Source: JAUMWX01 sp023394215
Lineage (GTDB): Bacteria > Bacillota > Clostridia > Tissierellales > Peptoniphilaceae
Strand: one strand, 5' to 3'
Assembly (NCBI GenBank): GCA_050313995.1
Contig: JBNPMM010000007.1
Length of the DNA: 64,000 bases
Below the pieces are notes generated by a model. The model searched no databases. It saw only the letters and a list, made by a program, of their open reading frames with translations, and was not told the origin of the DNA. Numbering within the stretch: the stretch's first letter is position 1; each line of letters begins with the position of its first letter. Shown piece by piece: positions 37,963-47,205 of the stretch. The translations under genes were made by a program, and so were the position numbers.

Positions 37963-38370
37963 ATGCCTACAATTAACCAACTTATTAGGAATAATAGACA
38001 AAGCGAAGCTAAAAAGTCTAAGACTCCGGCTATGGGTTACAACTTTAATACTTTAAGAAAAGAAAATACAAAGATTAACTCTCCACAAAAGAGAGGTGTT
38101 TGTACATCTGTAAGAACAGTAACACCTAAGAAGCCTAACTCAGCTTTGAGAAAGGTTGCCAGAGTTAGATTGACAAATGGTGCTGAAGTATTGTCATATA
38201 TTCCGGGTATAGGTCACAACTTGCAAGAACACAGTGTTGTGCTTATAAGAGGTGGAAGAGTAAAGGACTTACCGGGTGTGAGATATCACATTATCAGGGG
38301 TGCCTTGGATACTGCCGGTGTTAACGGAAGAAAGCAAGGTAGATCTAAGTACGGCGCTAAGAAGTCTTAG
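37963..38370 (+). CDS. rpsL: 30S ribosomal protein S12
   Basis: Decoding-centre protein, 135 aa. Sequence PTINQLIRNNR at the start, KTPA near 20, and the highly conserved PKKPNSALRKVARVRLTNG with Lys at the classical streptomycin position (TPKKPNS), and GRVKDLPGVRYH near 100. There is a short insert around 17-42 (KSKTPAMGYNFNTLRKENTK...), seen in S12 of many Gram-positives. Preceded by AGAAGGAGGTG, a very strong ribosome binding site. Confidence 0.98.
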   Translation: MPTINQLIRNNRQSEAKKSKTPAMGYNFNTLRKENTKINSPQKRGVCTSVRTVTPKKPNSALRKVARVRLTNGAEVLSYIPGIGHNLQEHSVVLIRGGRVKDLPGVRYHIIRGALDTAGVNGRKQGRSKYGAKKS

Positions 38371-38389
38371 TCGAATTTAGTTAATAGTT

Positions 38390-38447
38390 AAGTGCATATA
38401 TGTTTATATTTATATATCAATTGTGCACTTGTCGGTGAGAAACCGAG
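38390..38447 (+). promoter_or_regulatory. Structured rpsL-rpsG intercistronic region
   Basis: AAGTGCA (38390-38396) pairs with TGCACTT (38424-38430) around an AT-rich palindromic loop, followed at once by CGGT-GAGA-AACCG. In E. coli ribosomal protein S7 binds the S12-S7 gap to control its own translation; a similar role here is inference from position and structure only. Confidence 0.45.
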
Positions 38448-38485
38448 TACCAATGAATTATTATTTTAGTAAGGAGGGAAGAAAA

Positions 38486-38956
38486 GTGCCAAGAAAAAGC
38501 GGTGTATCAAAAAAATTAGTTATGCCAGATCCAAGATTTGGAGATGTGGTAGTTTCTAAATTGATAAATAACGTAATGTTGGACGGCAAGAAGGGCGTAG
38601 CTCAAAGAATAGTATACGGAGCCTTTGATGCCATAGCACAACAAACCGGGGAAGAAGCTTTAGAAGTATTCCACAAGGCTATGAATAATGTAATGCCACT
38701 TCTTGAAGTAAAAGCAAGAAGAATAGGTGGTGCTACTTATCAAGTTCCAATGGAAGTAAGACCTGAAAGACGTCAAACCCTTGCTCTTAGATGGTTAGTA
38801 TCATTTGCAAGATCAAGAGGCGAAAAGACTATGATGGAAAGATTGTCTAAGGAAATTTTGGATGCTTCTAACAACACTGGAGCAAGTGTTAAGAGAAAAG
38901 AAGAAATGCATAGAATGGCTGATGCAAACAGAGCGTTTGCCCACTATAGATATTAA
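38486..38956 (+). CDS. rpsG: 30S ribosomal protein S7
   Basis: Primary 16S rRNA-binding protein that starts assembly of the 30S head; 156 aa. The frame is open from an ATG at 38423, but that region is the structured intercistronic gap. TAAGGAGGG at 38470-38478 points to GTG 38486, giving the normal N-terminus MPRKSGVSKK. DGKKGVAQRIVYGAFD and RRIGGATYQVPMEVRPERRQTLALRWL are the family core. Confidence 0.97.
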   Translation: MPRKSGVSKKLVMPDPRFGDVVVSKLINNVMLDGKKGVAQRIVYGAFDAIAQQTGEEALEVFHKAMNNVMPLLEVKARRIGGATYQVPMEVRPERRQTLALRWLVSFARSRGEKTMMERLSKEILDASNNTGASVKRKEEMHRMADANRAFAHYRY

Positions 38957-38970
38957 TTAAGGAGTTAGAA

Positions 38971-41058
38971 GTGCCAGATATTAAGCTAGAACAAATTAGA
39001 AACATAGGTATTATGGCTCACATTGATGCCGGTAAGACTACAGTTACTGAAAGAATCTTGTTCTATACAGGTAAGATTCACAAGATGGGTGATACCCATG
39101 AAGGTACTGCACTTATGGACTCAATGGACCAAGAAAAGGAAAGAGGTATTACAATAGCTTCTGCAGCAACAACTTGCTATTGGAAGGGCCACAAGATAAA
39201 TATCATCGACACTCCCGGACACGTTGACTTTACAGTAGAAGTAGAAAGATCCTTGAGAGTATTGGATGGTGCCGTTGCCTTGTTTGATGCTAAGAGCGGT
39301 GTAGAACCTCAATCAGAAACAGTTTGGAGACAGGCTGACAGATATGGAGTTCCTCGTATGTGTTTCATCAATAAGATGGATGCTACAGGTGCAGACTTCT
39401 TTATGTCAGTTCAAACAATAAAAGATAAATTAAAAGCAAATGCCGTTCCGGTGCAAATTCCGGTAGGTAAGGAAGCAAGTTTTGTGGGTATAGTTGACCT
39501 TATAACAATGGAAGCTGAAATATACCATGATGACTTGGGAGAAGTTTTTGAAAAAACTGCTATCCCTGCGGAATTACAAGCAGATGCTGAAGAGTACAGA
39601 AATGCTTTGATAGAAGCAGTTTCAGATTATGATGAAGAAATCATGATGAAATATCTTGAAGGCGAAGAAGTTACTGCCGAAGAGTTGAGAGCTGCTGTAA
39701 GAAAAGCTACAATAGAAAGAGGGATATTCCCTGTATTCTGTGGGTCAGCCTACAAGAAGAGAGGGGTTCAATTCCTAATAGACGGTATGGTGGATTATTT
39801 ACCATCACCGGTAGATGTACCTGCTATCAAGGGTATATTACCAAAGAAAAATGAAGATGAAGAAGATGTTCCGGATGAAAGACCGTCATCAGTAGACGAA
39901 CCTTTCTCAGCATTGGCATTCAAGATAGTTGCTGACCCTTATGTTGGTAAGTTAACTTACTTCAGAGTATATTCAGGTAAGATTTCGGCTGGATCTTACG
40001 TATACAATTCTACAAAGGGTAAGAGGGAAAGAATAGGACGTGTTCTTGAAATGAACTCAAACCTAAGAACTGAATTGGAAGAAATTACAGCCGGTAATAT
40101 AGGTGCTGCTATAGGTTTGAAGGATACTACTACAGGGGACACCTTGTGCGACCAAGACCATCCAATCATACTTGAAAAGATGGAATTCCCTGAACCGGTA
40201 ATTTCCGTTGCTATAGAGCCAAAAACTAAGGCATCACAAGAAAAGATGGGTATAGCTTTATCTAAGCTTGCAGAAGAAGACCCAACTTTCAGAACATACA
40301 CAAATTCAGAAACAGGTCAAACAATTATTGCCGGAATGGGTGAGCTTCACCTTGAAGTAATAGTTGAAAGACTTCTTAGAGAATTCAAAGTAGAAGCGAA
40401 TGTTGGTAACCCACAAGTTTCTTACAGAGAATCTATCACTAAGTCTGCTGAAGCGGATGGTAAGTTTGTAAGACAATCAGGTGGACGTGGACAATACGGA
40501 CATGTTAAACTAAGAGTAGAACCGAATGAACCTGGCAAAGGTATTGAATTTATTGATGCTATCGTTGGAGGGGTTGTACCGAGAGAGTATATAGGTTCAG
40601 TAGAAAAGGGTGTAAGAGAAGCCTGTGATGCAGGTGTACTTGCAGGATATCCTATACTTGACCTAAAGGTTACTTTATTTGACGGTTCATACCATGAAGT
40701 CGATTCATCAGAAATGGCATTCCAAATAGCCGGATCAATGGGACTTAGGGCGGCTGTAGAAAAGGCAGGTCCTGCTCTACTTGAACCATGCGAAAAGGTA
40801 GAAATTGTAACTCCGGAAGAATATCTTGGAGATGTTATGGGTGATGTATCATCAAGAAGAGGACGTATAGATGGAATGACCTCAAGAGACGGTACACAAA
40901 TCGTTGACGCATTCATTCCATTATCAGAAATGTTTGGGTACGCAACAGATCTTAGATCTAAGACTCAAGGTCGTGCAACTTATTCAATGCAATTTGACCA
41001 CTATGAAAAAGTACCTGAAAGTATAAAAGAAAAAGTATTAGAAGGCAAGAAATCTTAA
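38971..41058 (+). CDS. fusA: Elongation factor G
   Basis: GTPase driving ribosomal translocation, 695 aa. G1 AHIDAGKTTVTE near 18, switch II DTPGHVDF near 81, G4 NKMD near 135. Domain II and the domain IV/V region (GRGQYGHVKLRVEP near 510; PILDLKVTLFDGSYHEVDSSEMAF) are intact. It starts with GTG at 38971 after AAGGAG; no ATG fits. Sits between rpsG and tuf in the str order. Confidence 0.98.
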   Translation: MPDIKLEQIRNIGIMAHIDAGKTTVTERILFYTGKIHKMGDTHEGTALMDSMDQEKERGITIASAATTCYWKGHKINIIDTPGHVDFTVEVERSLRVLDGAVALFDAKSGVEPQSETVWRQADRYGVPRMCFINKMDATGADFFMSVQTIKDKLKANAVPVQIPVGKEASFVGIVDLITMEAEIYHDDLGEVFEKTAIPAELQADAEEYRNALIEAVSDYDEEIMMKYLEGEEVTAEELRAAVRKATIERGIFPVFCGSAYKKRGVQFLIDGMVDYLPSPVDVPAIKGILPKKNEDEEDVPDERPSSVDEPFSALAFKIVADPYVGKLTYFRVYSGKISAGSYVYNSTKGKRERIGRVLEMNSNLRTELEEITAGNIGAAIGLKDTTTGDTLCDQDHPIILEKMEFPEPVISVAIEPKTKASQEKMGIALSKLAEEDPTFRTYTNSETGQTIIAGMGELHLEVIVERLLREFKVEANVGNPQVSYRESITKSAEADGKFVRQSGGRGQYGHVKLRVEPNEPGKGIEFIDAIVGGVVPREYIGSVEKGVREACDAGVLAGYPILDLKVTLFDGSYHEVDSSEMAFQIAGSMGLRAAVEKAGPALLEPCEKVEIVTPEEYLGDVMGDVSSRRGRIDGMTSRDGTQIVDAFIPLSEMFGYATDLRSKTQGRATYSMQFDHYEKVPESIKEKVLEGKKS

Positions 41059-41070
41059 GGGAGGATTAAA

Positions 41071-42264
41071 ATGGCTAAAGCTAAATTTGAAAAGAACAAA
41101 CCACACGTAAACGTTGGTACAATCGGTCACGTTGACCACGGTAAGACTACTACTACTGCAGCTATCACTTTAGTATTAAACAAGAGATTTGGTACTGGTG
41201 AATTCGTTGACTATGCTAACATAGACAAGGCTCCAGAAGAAAGAGAAAGAGGTATCACAATCAATACTTCTCACGTAGAATATGAAACAGCTGCAAGACA
41301 CTATGCTCACGTTGACTGTCCTGGACACGCTGACTACGTAAAGAACATGATCACAGGTGCTGCTCAAATGGACGGTGCTATCCTTATCGTATCTGCAGCT
41401 GACGGTCCAATGCCACAAACAAGAGAACACATCCTACTTGCAAGACAAGTTGGGGTTCCTAAAATCGTTGTATTCTTAAACAAGGAAGACCAAGTAGACG
41501 ATCCGGAACTAATCGAATTAGTTGAAATGGAAGTTAGAGAATTATTATCTGAATACGAATATGATGGAGACAACACTCCAATCGTTGTAGGTTCAGGATT
41601 AAAGGCTCTTGAAGATCCAGATGGAGAATGGGGAGATAAGATTGTTAAGTTGATGGAAGCTGTTGATGAATATATTCCTCAACCTGAAAGAGACACTGAT
41701 AAGCCATTCTTGATGCCGGTAGAAGACGTATTCTCTATCACAGGTAGAGGTACAGTAGCTACAGGTAGGGTAGAAAGAGGTACAGTAAAAGTTGGTGATA
41801 CAGTACAAATCGTTGGTTTAGTTGAAAAACCATCTGACGTAGTTGTAACTGGGGTAGAAATGTTCAGAAAGCAACTTGAATTAGCAGAAGCTGGAGATAA
41901 CATAGGTGCTCTTTTAAGAGGGGTTACAAGAAATGATATCGAAAGAGGTCAAGTATTAGCTAAACCGGGAACAATTAAACCACATACTAAGTTTGAAGGC
42001 GAAGTTTACGTATTAACTAAAGAAGAAGGTGGAAGACATACTCCTTTCTTCTCAGGTTATAGACCACAATTCTTCTTCAGAACTACTGACGTAACTGGAG
42101 ATATCCAATTAGCAGAAGGCGTAGAAATGGTTATGCCAGGAGATAACGCTACATTCACTATTACACTAATCAACCCAATCGCTATCGAAGAAGGTTTAAG
42201 ATTTGCGGTAAGAGAAGGTGGAAGAACAGTAGCATCAGGCGTTGTTTCAAGAATTATTGAATAG
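41071..42264 (+). CDS. tuf: Elongation factor Tu
   Basis: Delivers aminoacyl-tRNA to the ribosome; 397 aa. G1 GHVDHGKTT near 19, [26 protein letters not shown]-type switch II and effector region near 81, NKED in place of the usual NKxD G4 near 136. Codon choice (ATC, AAC, TTC, GAC) is more biased than in neighbouring genes, as expected for the most abundant protein. GGGAGG precedes the ATG. Last gene of the str operon. Confidence 0.98.
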   Translation: [397 protein letters not shown]

Positions 42265-42274
42265 TCTTAAATTC

Positions 42275-42305
42275 AAAGAGTTATCCTTAGGGGTAGCTCT
42301 TTTTT
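42275..42305 (+). terminator. Terminator after tuf
   Basis: AGAGTTATCC-TTAG-GGGTAGCTCT hairpin with two wobble pairs, followed by six T. Confidence 0.8.
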
Positions 42306-42421
42306 GTGGGTTAAATATAAGGAATTGCATATTTGATGGAAAACTTACTAATAAAATATGAAAAAATCATATAAAATGCTCCCCAATAAAGCTTTATAAT
42401 TGGAGAGCAAAATGGTAGATA

Positions 42422-43837
42422 TTACAATTTAATATTATATTTTTTCAATTTTCTATAAACACTTGATATATTTATTTTAAATTTTTTAGCAATTTCAATA
42501 GGATCTTTAAGTTCTTTAGCGGCTATTTCAAATAATTTTTTATCATATTTTTCTATATAATTTTTGTATGAGAAATTGTTGGAAAATTCAGGGTTGTGAG
42601 TATTTAACTGAAACTCTTCTTTATTATCCTTATTTTTATCAAGATGATAGAACATCTGGTTTGGTGTTGCACTTATTATAAGTTCGTTTTTTGGGGATGT
42701 AATGTATAGTCGTTCAATACAATTTTTTAATTCTCTTACATTTCCAGGCCATGAATAGTCTAATAAGTATTTTATGGTACTTTCAGATAAAACTTTTACG
42801 CTGTTGTATTTTTGCCCAAAGTCCTTAAGGTAATGATTTATAAAAGGAATTATATCTGCTTTTCTATTTTTTAGGGCAGGTATATTTATATTAAATAAAT
42901 TTATCCTGTAATAAAGATCTAACCTAAATTTGTCTTCACTTATTAGTTTTTCTAAAGGTTCATTAGATGCGCAGATAAGTCTGAAATCTACATTTACTTG
43001 TTTTATAGAGCCTATTGGTTGGATTTTTTTTGTTTCCAAAACTCTTAGAAGTTTTACTTGAATAGATTTAGGGATAGAATTTATTTCATCTAAAAATAAG
43101 GTTCCTTTATTTGCTAATTCAATTAAACCTAATTTACCTTCATTTGATGCTCCGGTAAAGGCCCCTTTTACATAGCCAAATAATTCTGATTCTATTAGGT
43201 TTTCAGGAATGGAGGAACAATTTAAGGTAATCAATTTTTCTTTATGTCTGGAACTTGTCTTGTGGATATATTTAGCAATAATTTCTTTGCCGGAACCGGT
43301 TGGACCATTAATCAAGACATTTACATCTGTATGAGAAATGCTGTTAATTAAGTTTATTATATTTTTCATTTCATAACTTTCGGCGATAATTTGATTGGAA
43401 TAACTTGTTTCATCATTCGGATTATTTAAATAAGATTTGCTTAGCTGTCCTTCTTGTAACCTATCTATTAAACTATCAATTCTTTCATTAAAGCAGAAAA
43501 GATATTTAATTTCATTATGCTCATCAAAATACGGAACACTTGTAGTTAAGGCACTGTAATAATAGTTGGAGTCTAATCGATACTTAATTTTAAGTATCAT
43601 ACTTGATGTTTTTCTGCTTTTCATTACCTGTTCATATACAGTTTTATCGAGATATCCCTCTCTTTTGAAGTCCAGTATTGAACGATTCTTAAAGAAGTCT
43701 TCATTATATTGTGTTATTTTTTGATATTCTTTATTTACATACAAATAATAACCGTTTCTATCTAAAATAAAGATGCCGATTTCAAGATTATCCAAAAAAT
43801 TCTTTAAAAGATCAAATTCATTAAATGTATTTTCCAT
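42422..43837 (-). CDS. Sigma-54-dependent transcriptional activator with PAS domain
   Basis: Enhancer-binding protein, 471 aa. Residues about 10-125 form a PAS sensor (GIFILDRNGYYLYVNKEYQKITQY), so it may sense a small molecule. The AAA+ domain (about 148-370) has Walker A GPTGSGKE near 180, the sigma-54 contact loop GAFTGAS near 227, LFLDE for Walker B, and an arginine finger region RLDLYYRIN. The C-terminus is a Fis-type helix-turn-helix (DPIEIAKKFKINISSVYRKLKKYNIKL). It is divergent from the operon at 44 kb, which has a -24/-12 promoter, so it almost certainly activates it. GAGGTGG lies before its ATG. Confidence 0.93.
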   Translation of the reverse strand: MENTFNEFDLLKNFLDNLEIGIFILDRNGYYLYVNKEYQKITQYNEDFFKNRSILDFKREGYLDKTVYEQVMKSRKTSSMILKIKYRLDSNYYYSALTTSVPYFDEHNEIKYLFCFNERIDSLIDRLQEGQLSKSYLNNPNDETSYSNQIIAESYEMKNIINLINSISHTDVNVLINGPTGSGKEIIAKYIHKTSSRHKEKLITLNCSSIPENLIESELFGYVKGAFTGASNEGKLGLIELANKGTLFLDEINSIPKSIQVKLLRVLETKKIQPIGSIKQVNVDFRLICASNEPLEKLISEDKFRLDLYYRINLFNINIPALKNRKADIIPFINHYLKDFGQKYNSVKVLSESTIKYLLDYSWPGNVRELKNCIERLYITSPKNELIISATPNQMFYHLDKNKDNKEEFQLNTHNPEFSNNFSYKNYIEKYDKKLFEIAAKELKDPIEIAKKFKINISSVYRKLKKYNIKL

Positions 43838-43854
43838 AATACCACCTCAAAACA

Positions 43855-43883
43855 ATTATATTAAAAATTACATTATTAGTAAA
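43855..43883 (-). promoter_or_regulatory. Promoter of the sigma-54 activator gene
   Basis: On the minus strand TTTACT (43883-43878) and TATAAT (43860-43855) are 17 bases apart, 18 bases before the ATG. The -35 abuts the palindrome at 43885-43927. Confidence 0.65.
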
Positions 43884-43884
43884 A

Positions 43885-43927
43885 TTAATTATCAAAAATA
43901 ATAAAAATTATTATTTTTAATAATTAA
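43885..43927. promoter_or_regulatory. Long palindrome, candidate enhancer for the activator
   Basis: TTAATTATCAAAAATAAT and ATTATTTTTAATAATTAA are 18-base arms with one mismatch around a 7-base centre. It touches the -35 of the activator gene and lies 47 bases before the -24 element of the operon. Position fits an upstream activator site that could also mediate autoregulation; low complexity makes chance pairing possible. Confidence 0.55.
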
Positions 43928-43971
43928 TCTATTAACATAAAAGAAATTGCAATAATATTCATATATAAATA

Positions 43972-43988
43972 TTGGCACAATACTTGCA
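43972..43988 (+). promoter_or_regulatory. Sigma-54 (-24/-12) promoter of the BKACE operon
   Basis: TTGGCACAATACTTGCA matches the sigma-54 consensus TGGCAC-N5-TTGC exactly, with GG at 43974-43975 and GC at 43986-43987, 12 bases apart. It lies 53 bases before the permease ATG. Confidence 0.93.
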
Positions 43989-44040
43989 AATGTGTATTTA
44001 GCAAGATATTTGCAAAATATATAAAGAAGGAGAATTTGAA

Positions 44041-45360
44041 ATGTTTGGAATTATTGGATTAATTTTGGCAATTGTAATTTTAGTTGTTGGGGCATTTAAA
44101 GGATTGGCTCCATTGCCGTTAACATTATTGGCGGCATTGGTTGCTATTTGTACCAATGGCCTTAATGTTTGGCAGACATTTACGGAAGCTTATATGAAGG
44201 GGTATGCCGGTACATATATAAGTTATTTTTTGATTTTTTCATTTTCTGCTTTGTATGCAAAAACAATGGAAGAATCCGGAAGCGCAACAGCTATTGGATA
44301 TAAGTTCATTGATTGGTTTGGTAAAGGAAGTGCTATGCTTATCGGGATATTGCTAAGCTCTTTATTAACATATGGTGGAGTTAGCTTATTTGTTGTAGTT
44401 TTTGCTGCAGGTCCTATATTATTTCTTTTGTTTAAAGAAGCCAATCTTCCAAGACACTTGATAATGGCGGCGTTTGGAATGGGAACTTGTACTTATACAA
44501 TGACATCTTTACCGGGCACACCGGCTTTAACGAACATCATTCCTACAAAATATTTAGGGACAACAATGACTGCAGCACCTGTACTTAGTATATTAATTTC
44601 GATAGGGTTATTTGTGCTTTGTTATTTTTATTGTCAAAATCAAGTAAAAGTAGCCAAAGCAAGGGGCGAGGGATGGACTTATGCTGAAGGTATGGATACG
44701 AGTAAATATGAGATAAGTGATAGGGGAACTTTGCCGGTTGCATGGAAAGCATTTACTCCTATTATTGTTTTGTTATTAATCATAATAGTGGGTGGTCAAT
44801 TTATTAAAGATTCCGCTTTATTGACTGTATCCGGCATGATATTGGCGACTGTTTTGTGCTATTTTTTGAATTACGATAAAATGAAGGGAAAAAATCTTAT
44901 AAATTTATTGAATATAGGTTTAGGTGGCGGAGTCAGTGCCATAGGTGGATTAGCAGCGGTTGTAGCTTTTGGAACGGTTGCACAAAAGACGGATGCTTAT
45001 GCAGGTATAGTAAATTGGTTGTTAAGTTTAAAAATGAATCCTTACGTTGAAGGTGTATTTTCAACAGCAGTTATTTCAGGTATTACAGGTTCTTCATCAG
45101 GAGGCTTGAGGCTTACTTTGGAGGCCTTGACTCCACATTTTATGACAAGTGGAGTAAACTTGGATATTTTACATAGATTAATGTCAGTAGCAGCCGGAAG
45201 TTTGGATACTTTACCACATTCAGCAGGTTTATTCTTAGTTCTTTCATATTTGGGTTTAACTCATAAAAATGGGTATAAGCATTTATTCTTTACATCAGTT
45301 TTGATACCTACGATTGTAGTGGTGGTTGCAACAATAGGAGTTGTTTTGCTTGGAGTATAA
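44041..45360 (+). CDS. GntP-family permease (carboxylate importer)
   Basis: Integral membrane symporter of 439 aa with about 12 hydrophobic segments, in the GntP/gluconate-type family (GIIGLILAIVILVVGAFKGLAPLPLTLLAALVA at the N-terminus; GTCTYTMTSLPGTPALTNIIPT near 148; ITGSSSGGLRLTLEAL near 344; LDTLPHSAGLF near 385). Members carry gluconate, glycerate, 3-hydroxybutyrate or other hydroxy acids. The substrate here cannot be read from sequence; the following genes suggest a hydroxy or keto acid. First gene after the sigma-54 promoter. Confidence 0.88.
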   Translation: MFGIIGLILAIVILVVGAFKGLAPLPLTLLAALVAICTNGLNVWQTFTEAYMKGYAGTYISYFLIFSFSALYAKTMEESGSATAIGYKFIDWFGKGSAMLIGILLSSLLTYGGVSLFVVVFAAGPILFLLFKEANLPRHLIMAAFGMGTCTYTMTSLPGTPALTNIIPTKYLGTTMTAAPVLSILISIGLFVLCYFYCQNQVKVAKARGEGWTYAEGMDTSKYEISDRGTLPVAWKAFTPIIVLLLIIIVGGQFIKDSALLTVSGMILATVLCYFLNYDKMKGKNLINLLNIGLGGGVSAIGGLAAVVAFGTVAQKTDAYAGIVNWLLSLKMNPYVEGVFSTAVISGITGSSSGGLRLTLEALTPHFMTSGVNLDILHRLMSVAAGSLDTLPHSAGLFLVLSYLGLTHKNGYKHLFFTSVLIPTIVVVVATIGVVLLGV

Positions 45361-45415
45361 ATACTTTAAGCTTAAAAAATATTAAAGATATATAAAAAAT
45401 TTAAAGGAGGTAAAA

Positions 45416-46462
45416 ATGAGAGTTGCTGTATTGGGTTGTGGTTCAATGGGGACTATATTGGGAGCGTTTTTGACCAAAGGGGGTATAGATGTGGAACTTA
45501 TTGATATCAATAAATCACACATAGATGCAATGAACTTGAATGGAGCACAAATAATTGGAACTAAGAATTTCAATGTCAAGGTAAAAGCTATTACTCCTGA
45601 TCAGATGAAGGGAACTTATGATATAGTATTTTTGTTTACTAAGCAAACTGCAAATAAACAGGTACTTACTAATTTAGTAAATTATATTGATAAAAATAGC
45701 ATTGTTTGTACTCTTCAAAATGGTGTACCTGAACCTTATGTGGCAAGTTTTGTGGGAGAAGATAGAACGATAGGTGGAACAGTCCTTTGGTCTGCAACTT
45801 ATGAAAAGCCGGGTGTTTCCAATTTGACACAAAATTTGGATAATCTGGATTATTATTTTGATATAGGGGAAATTGATGGAAAGCAAACTAATCGTATTAG
45901 AGAAGTAGCGGAGATACTTAATTTAATGGGACCTACCAAAATTGTAGAAAATTTAATGCCTACCAGATGGGCTAAATTAATAAATAATGCTTGTATGAGT
46001 GGGATGTCTGCCGCTACTAATTTAACATTTGGGGGAGTGCTTGAAAACGAAACAGCAAGGGCGTGTTTAAGTTATTTAGGAAGAGAAGTAAAGAAGTGTT
46101 GTGAAGCGGAAGGGTATATAATGCCTACGTTGGTACTGGGGTATTCACCGGTTTCTTTGGATATAAAGGACCAAAAGCAATATGATGAAAATCAAAAGAT
46201 GTTTATTGATATGTATCAAATGGCGCTTCCGGCAAAAGCAAGTATGCTACAAGATCTTGAAAAGGGAAATAAAACTGAAGTTAGTATGATTAATGGGTAT
46301 GTGTGTGAAGTTGGAAGGAAACATGGTATCCCTACGCCTTTTAATGATAAAGTAGTAGAAATTGTAACTAAAATCGAAGATAAAATATTACCTTTATCGG
46401 AAGAAAATATAAATTTATTTGATAAAAGTTTATTTGAATATGAAAAGTATGAAGGAAAATAA
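45416..46462 (+). CDS. Ketopantoate reductase-like (PanE/ApbA family) dehydrogenase
   Basis: NAD(P)-dependent 2-keto/2-hydroxy acid oxidoreductase fold, 348 aa. Rossmann motif GCGSMGTILG at 7-16; LQNGV near 101; helical C-domain with the conserved LEKGNKTEVSMINGYV near 285, which matches the PanE substrate-binding block. It is longer than ordinary PanE (about 300 aa), and the rest of the pantothenate pathway is absent here. I infer a catabolic dehydrogenase for the imported acid. AAAGGAGGTAAAA precedes the ATG. Confidence 0.85.
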   Translation: MRVAVLGCGSMGTILGAFLTKGGIDVELIDINKSHIDAMNLNGAQIIGTKNFNVKVKAITPDQMKGTYDIVFLFTKQTANKQVLTNLVNYIDKNSIVCTLQNGVPEPYVASFVGEDRTIGGTVLWSATYEKPGVSNLTQNLDNLDYYFDIGEIDGKQTNRIREVAEILNLMGPTKIVENLMPTRWAKLINNACMSGMSAATNLTFGGVLENETARACLSYLGREVKKCCEAEGYIMPTLVLGYSPVSLDIKDQKQYDENQKMFIDMYQMALPAKASMLQDLEKGNKTEVSMINGYVCEVGRKHGIPTPFNDKVVEIVTKIEDKILPLSEENINLFDKSLFEYEKYEGK

Positions 46463-46465
46463 ATT

Positions 46466-47191
46466 ATGGAAGATTTTAAAGGTAAAGTTGTTGTAATTAC
46501 AGGAGCTGCTAAAGGAATTGGATTCTCAACCGCCAAAAAGTTTTACCTTAATGGTGCTATAGTAGTAATTCTTGACTTGAAATTTGAAGAAAAAAATTTG
46601 AAGTTAAATGAAAATGAGAGAGTATATTATATGGAATGCGATGTTAGCAATATTGAATCGGTGGAAAAAACATTTATTAACATAAGGGAAAAATTGGGGA
46701 GGATTGATGTTCTTGTTAATAATGCGGGAGTAACTCAAGATGCCATGTTTCATAAAATGACTTATGAAGAATTTGATAAGGCTATAAAAGTTAGTTTGTA
46801 TGGAACTTTTAATTGTACTAAACAAGTTGTTGACGGTATGAGGGAAAGGGGTTATGGAAGAATAATTAATATATCTTCTATGGCTGCAAGAGGTAATATC
46901 GGGCAAGCTAATTATTCAGCTGCAAAAGCCGGAATTATAGGTCTTACAAAAACTTTATCTTTAGAACTTGCATCAAAGGGGATAACAGTTAATGCAATAG
47001 CTCCGGGCATGGTTAACACTGACATTATTAAGTCTGTCCCTGATAAGGTAAAAAAACTTATGATGTCCCAAATACCGATGAAAAGATTTGGAGAAGCTGA
47101 AGAAGTTTCGGATTTAATATACTTTTTAGCAGGAGATTCTGCATCATATATTAGCGGTCAATGTATTAAAATTTCAGGGGCTTGGTTTTAA
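46466..47191 (+). CDS. Short-chain dehydrogenase/reductase (FabG-like)
   Basis: SDR of 241 aa. Cofactor motif TGAAKGIG at 13-20, NNAG near 87, catalytic Ser in NISSMAARG near 138 and YSAAK near 151, IAPGMVNTDI near 182. Closest in look to FabG 3-oxoacyl-ACP reductases, but its place 3 bases after the PanE-like gene and just before the BKACE gene argues for oxidising a 3-hydroxy acid to the beta-keto acid that BKACE cleaves. Confidence 0.88.
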   Translation: MEDFKGKVVVITGAAKGIGFSTAKKFYLNGAIVVILDLKFEEKNLKLNENERVYYMECDVSNIESVEKTFINIREKLGRIDVLVNNAGVTQDAMFHKMTYEEFDKAIKVSLYGTFNCTKQVVDGMRERGYGRIINISSMAARGNIGQANYSAAKAGIIGLTKTLSLELASKGITVNAIAPGMVNTDIIKSVPDKVKKLMMSQIPMKRFGEAEEVSDLIYFLAGDSASYISGQCIKISGAWF

Positions 47192-47205
47192 GAAAGGAGA
47201 AGTAA

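Noticed and set aside
38423..38485. Upstream ATG start for rpsG
   Set aside because: It falls in the structured intercistronic gap; GTG at 38486 has the ribosome binding site and the conserved N-terminus.
40422..40916. Minus-strand open frame of 164 codons inside fusA
   Set aside because: Antisense shadow of EF-G; Ser/Thr/Pro-rich with no family resemblance.
45416..46462. panE for pantothenate synthesis
   Set aside because: No panB, panC or panD nearby; the gene is embedded in a sigma-54 catabolic operon and is longer than usual PanE.
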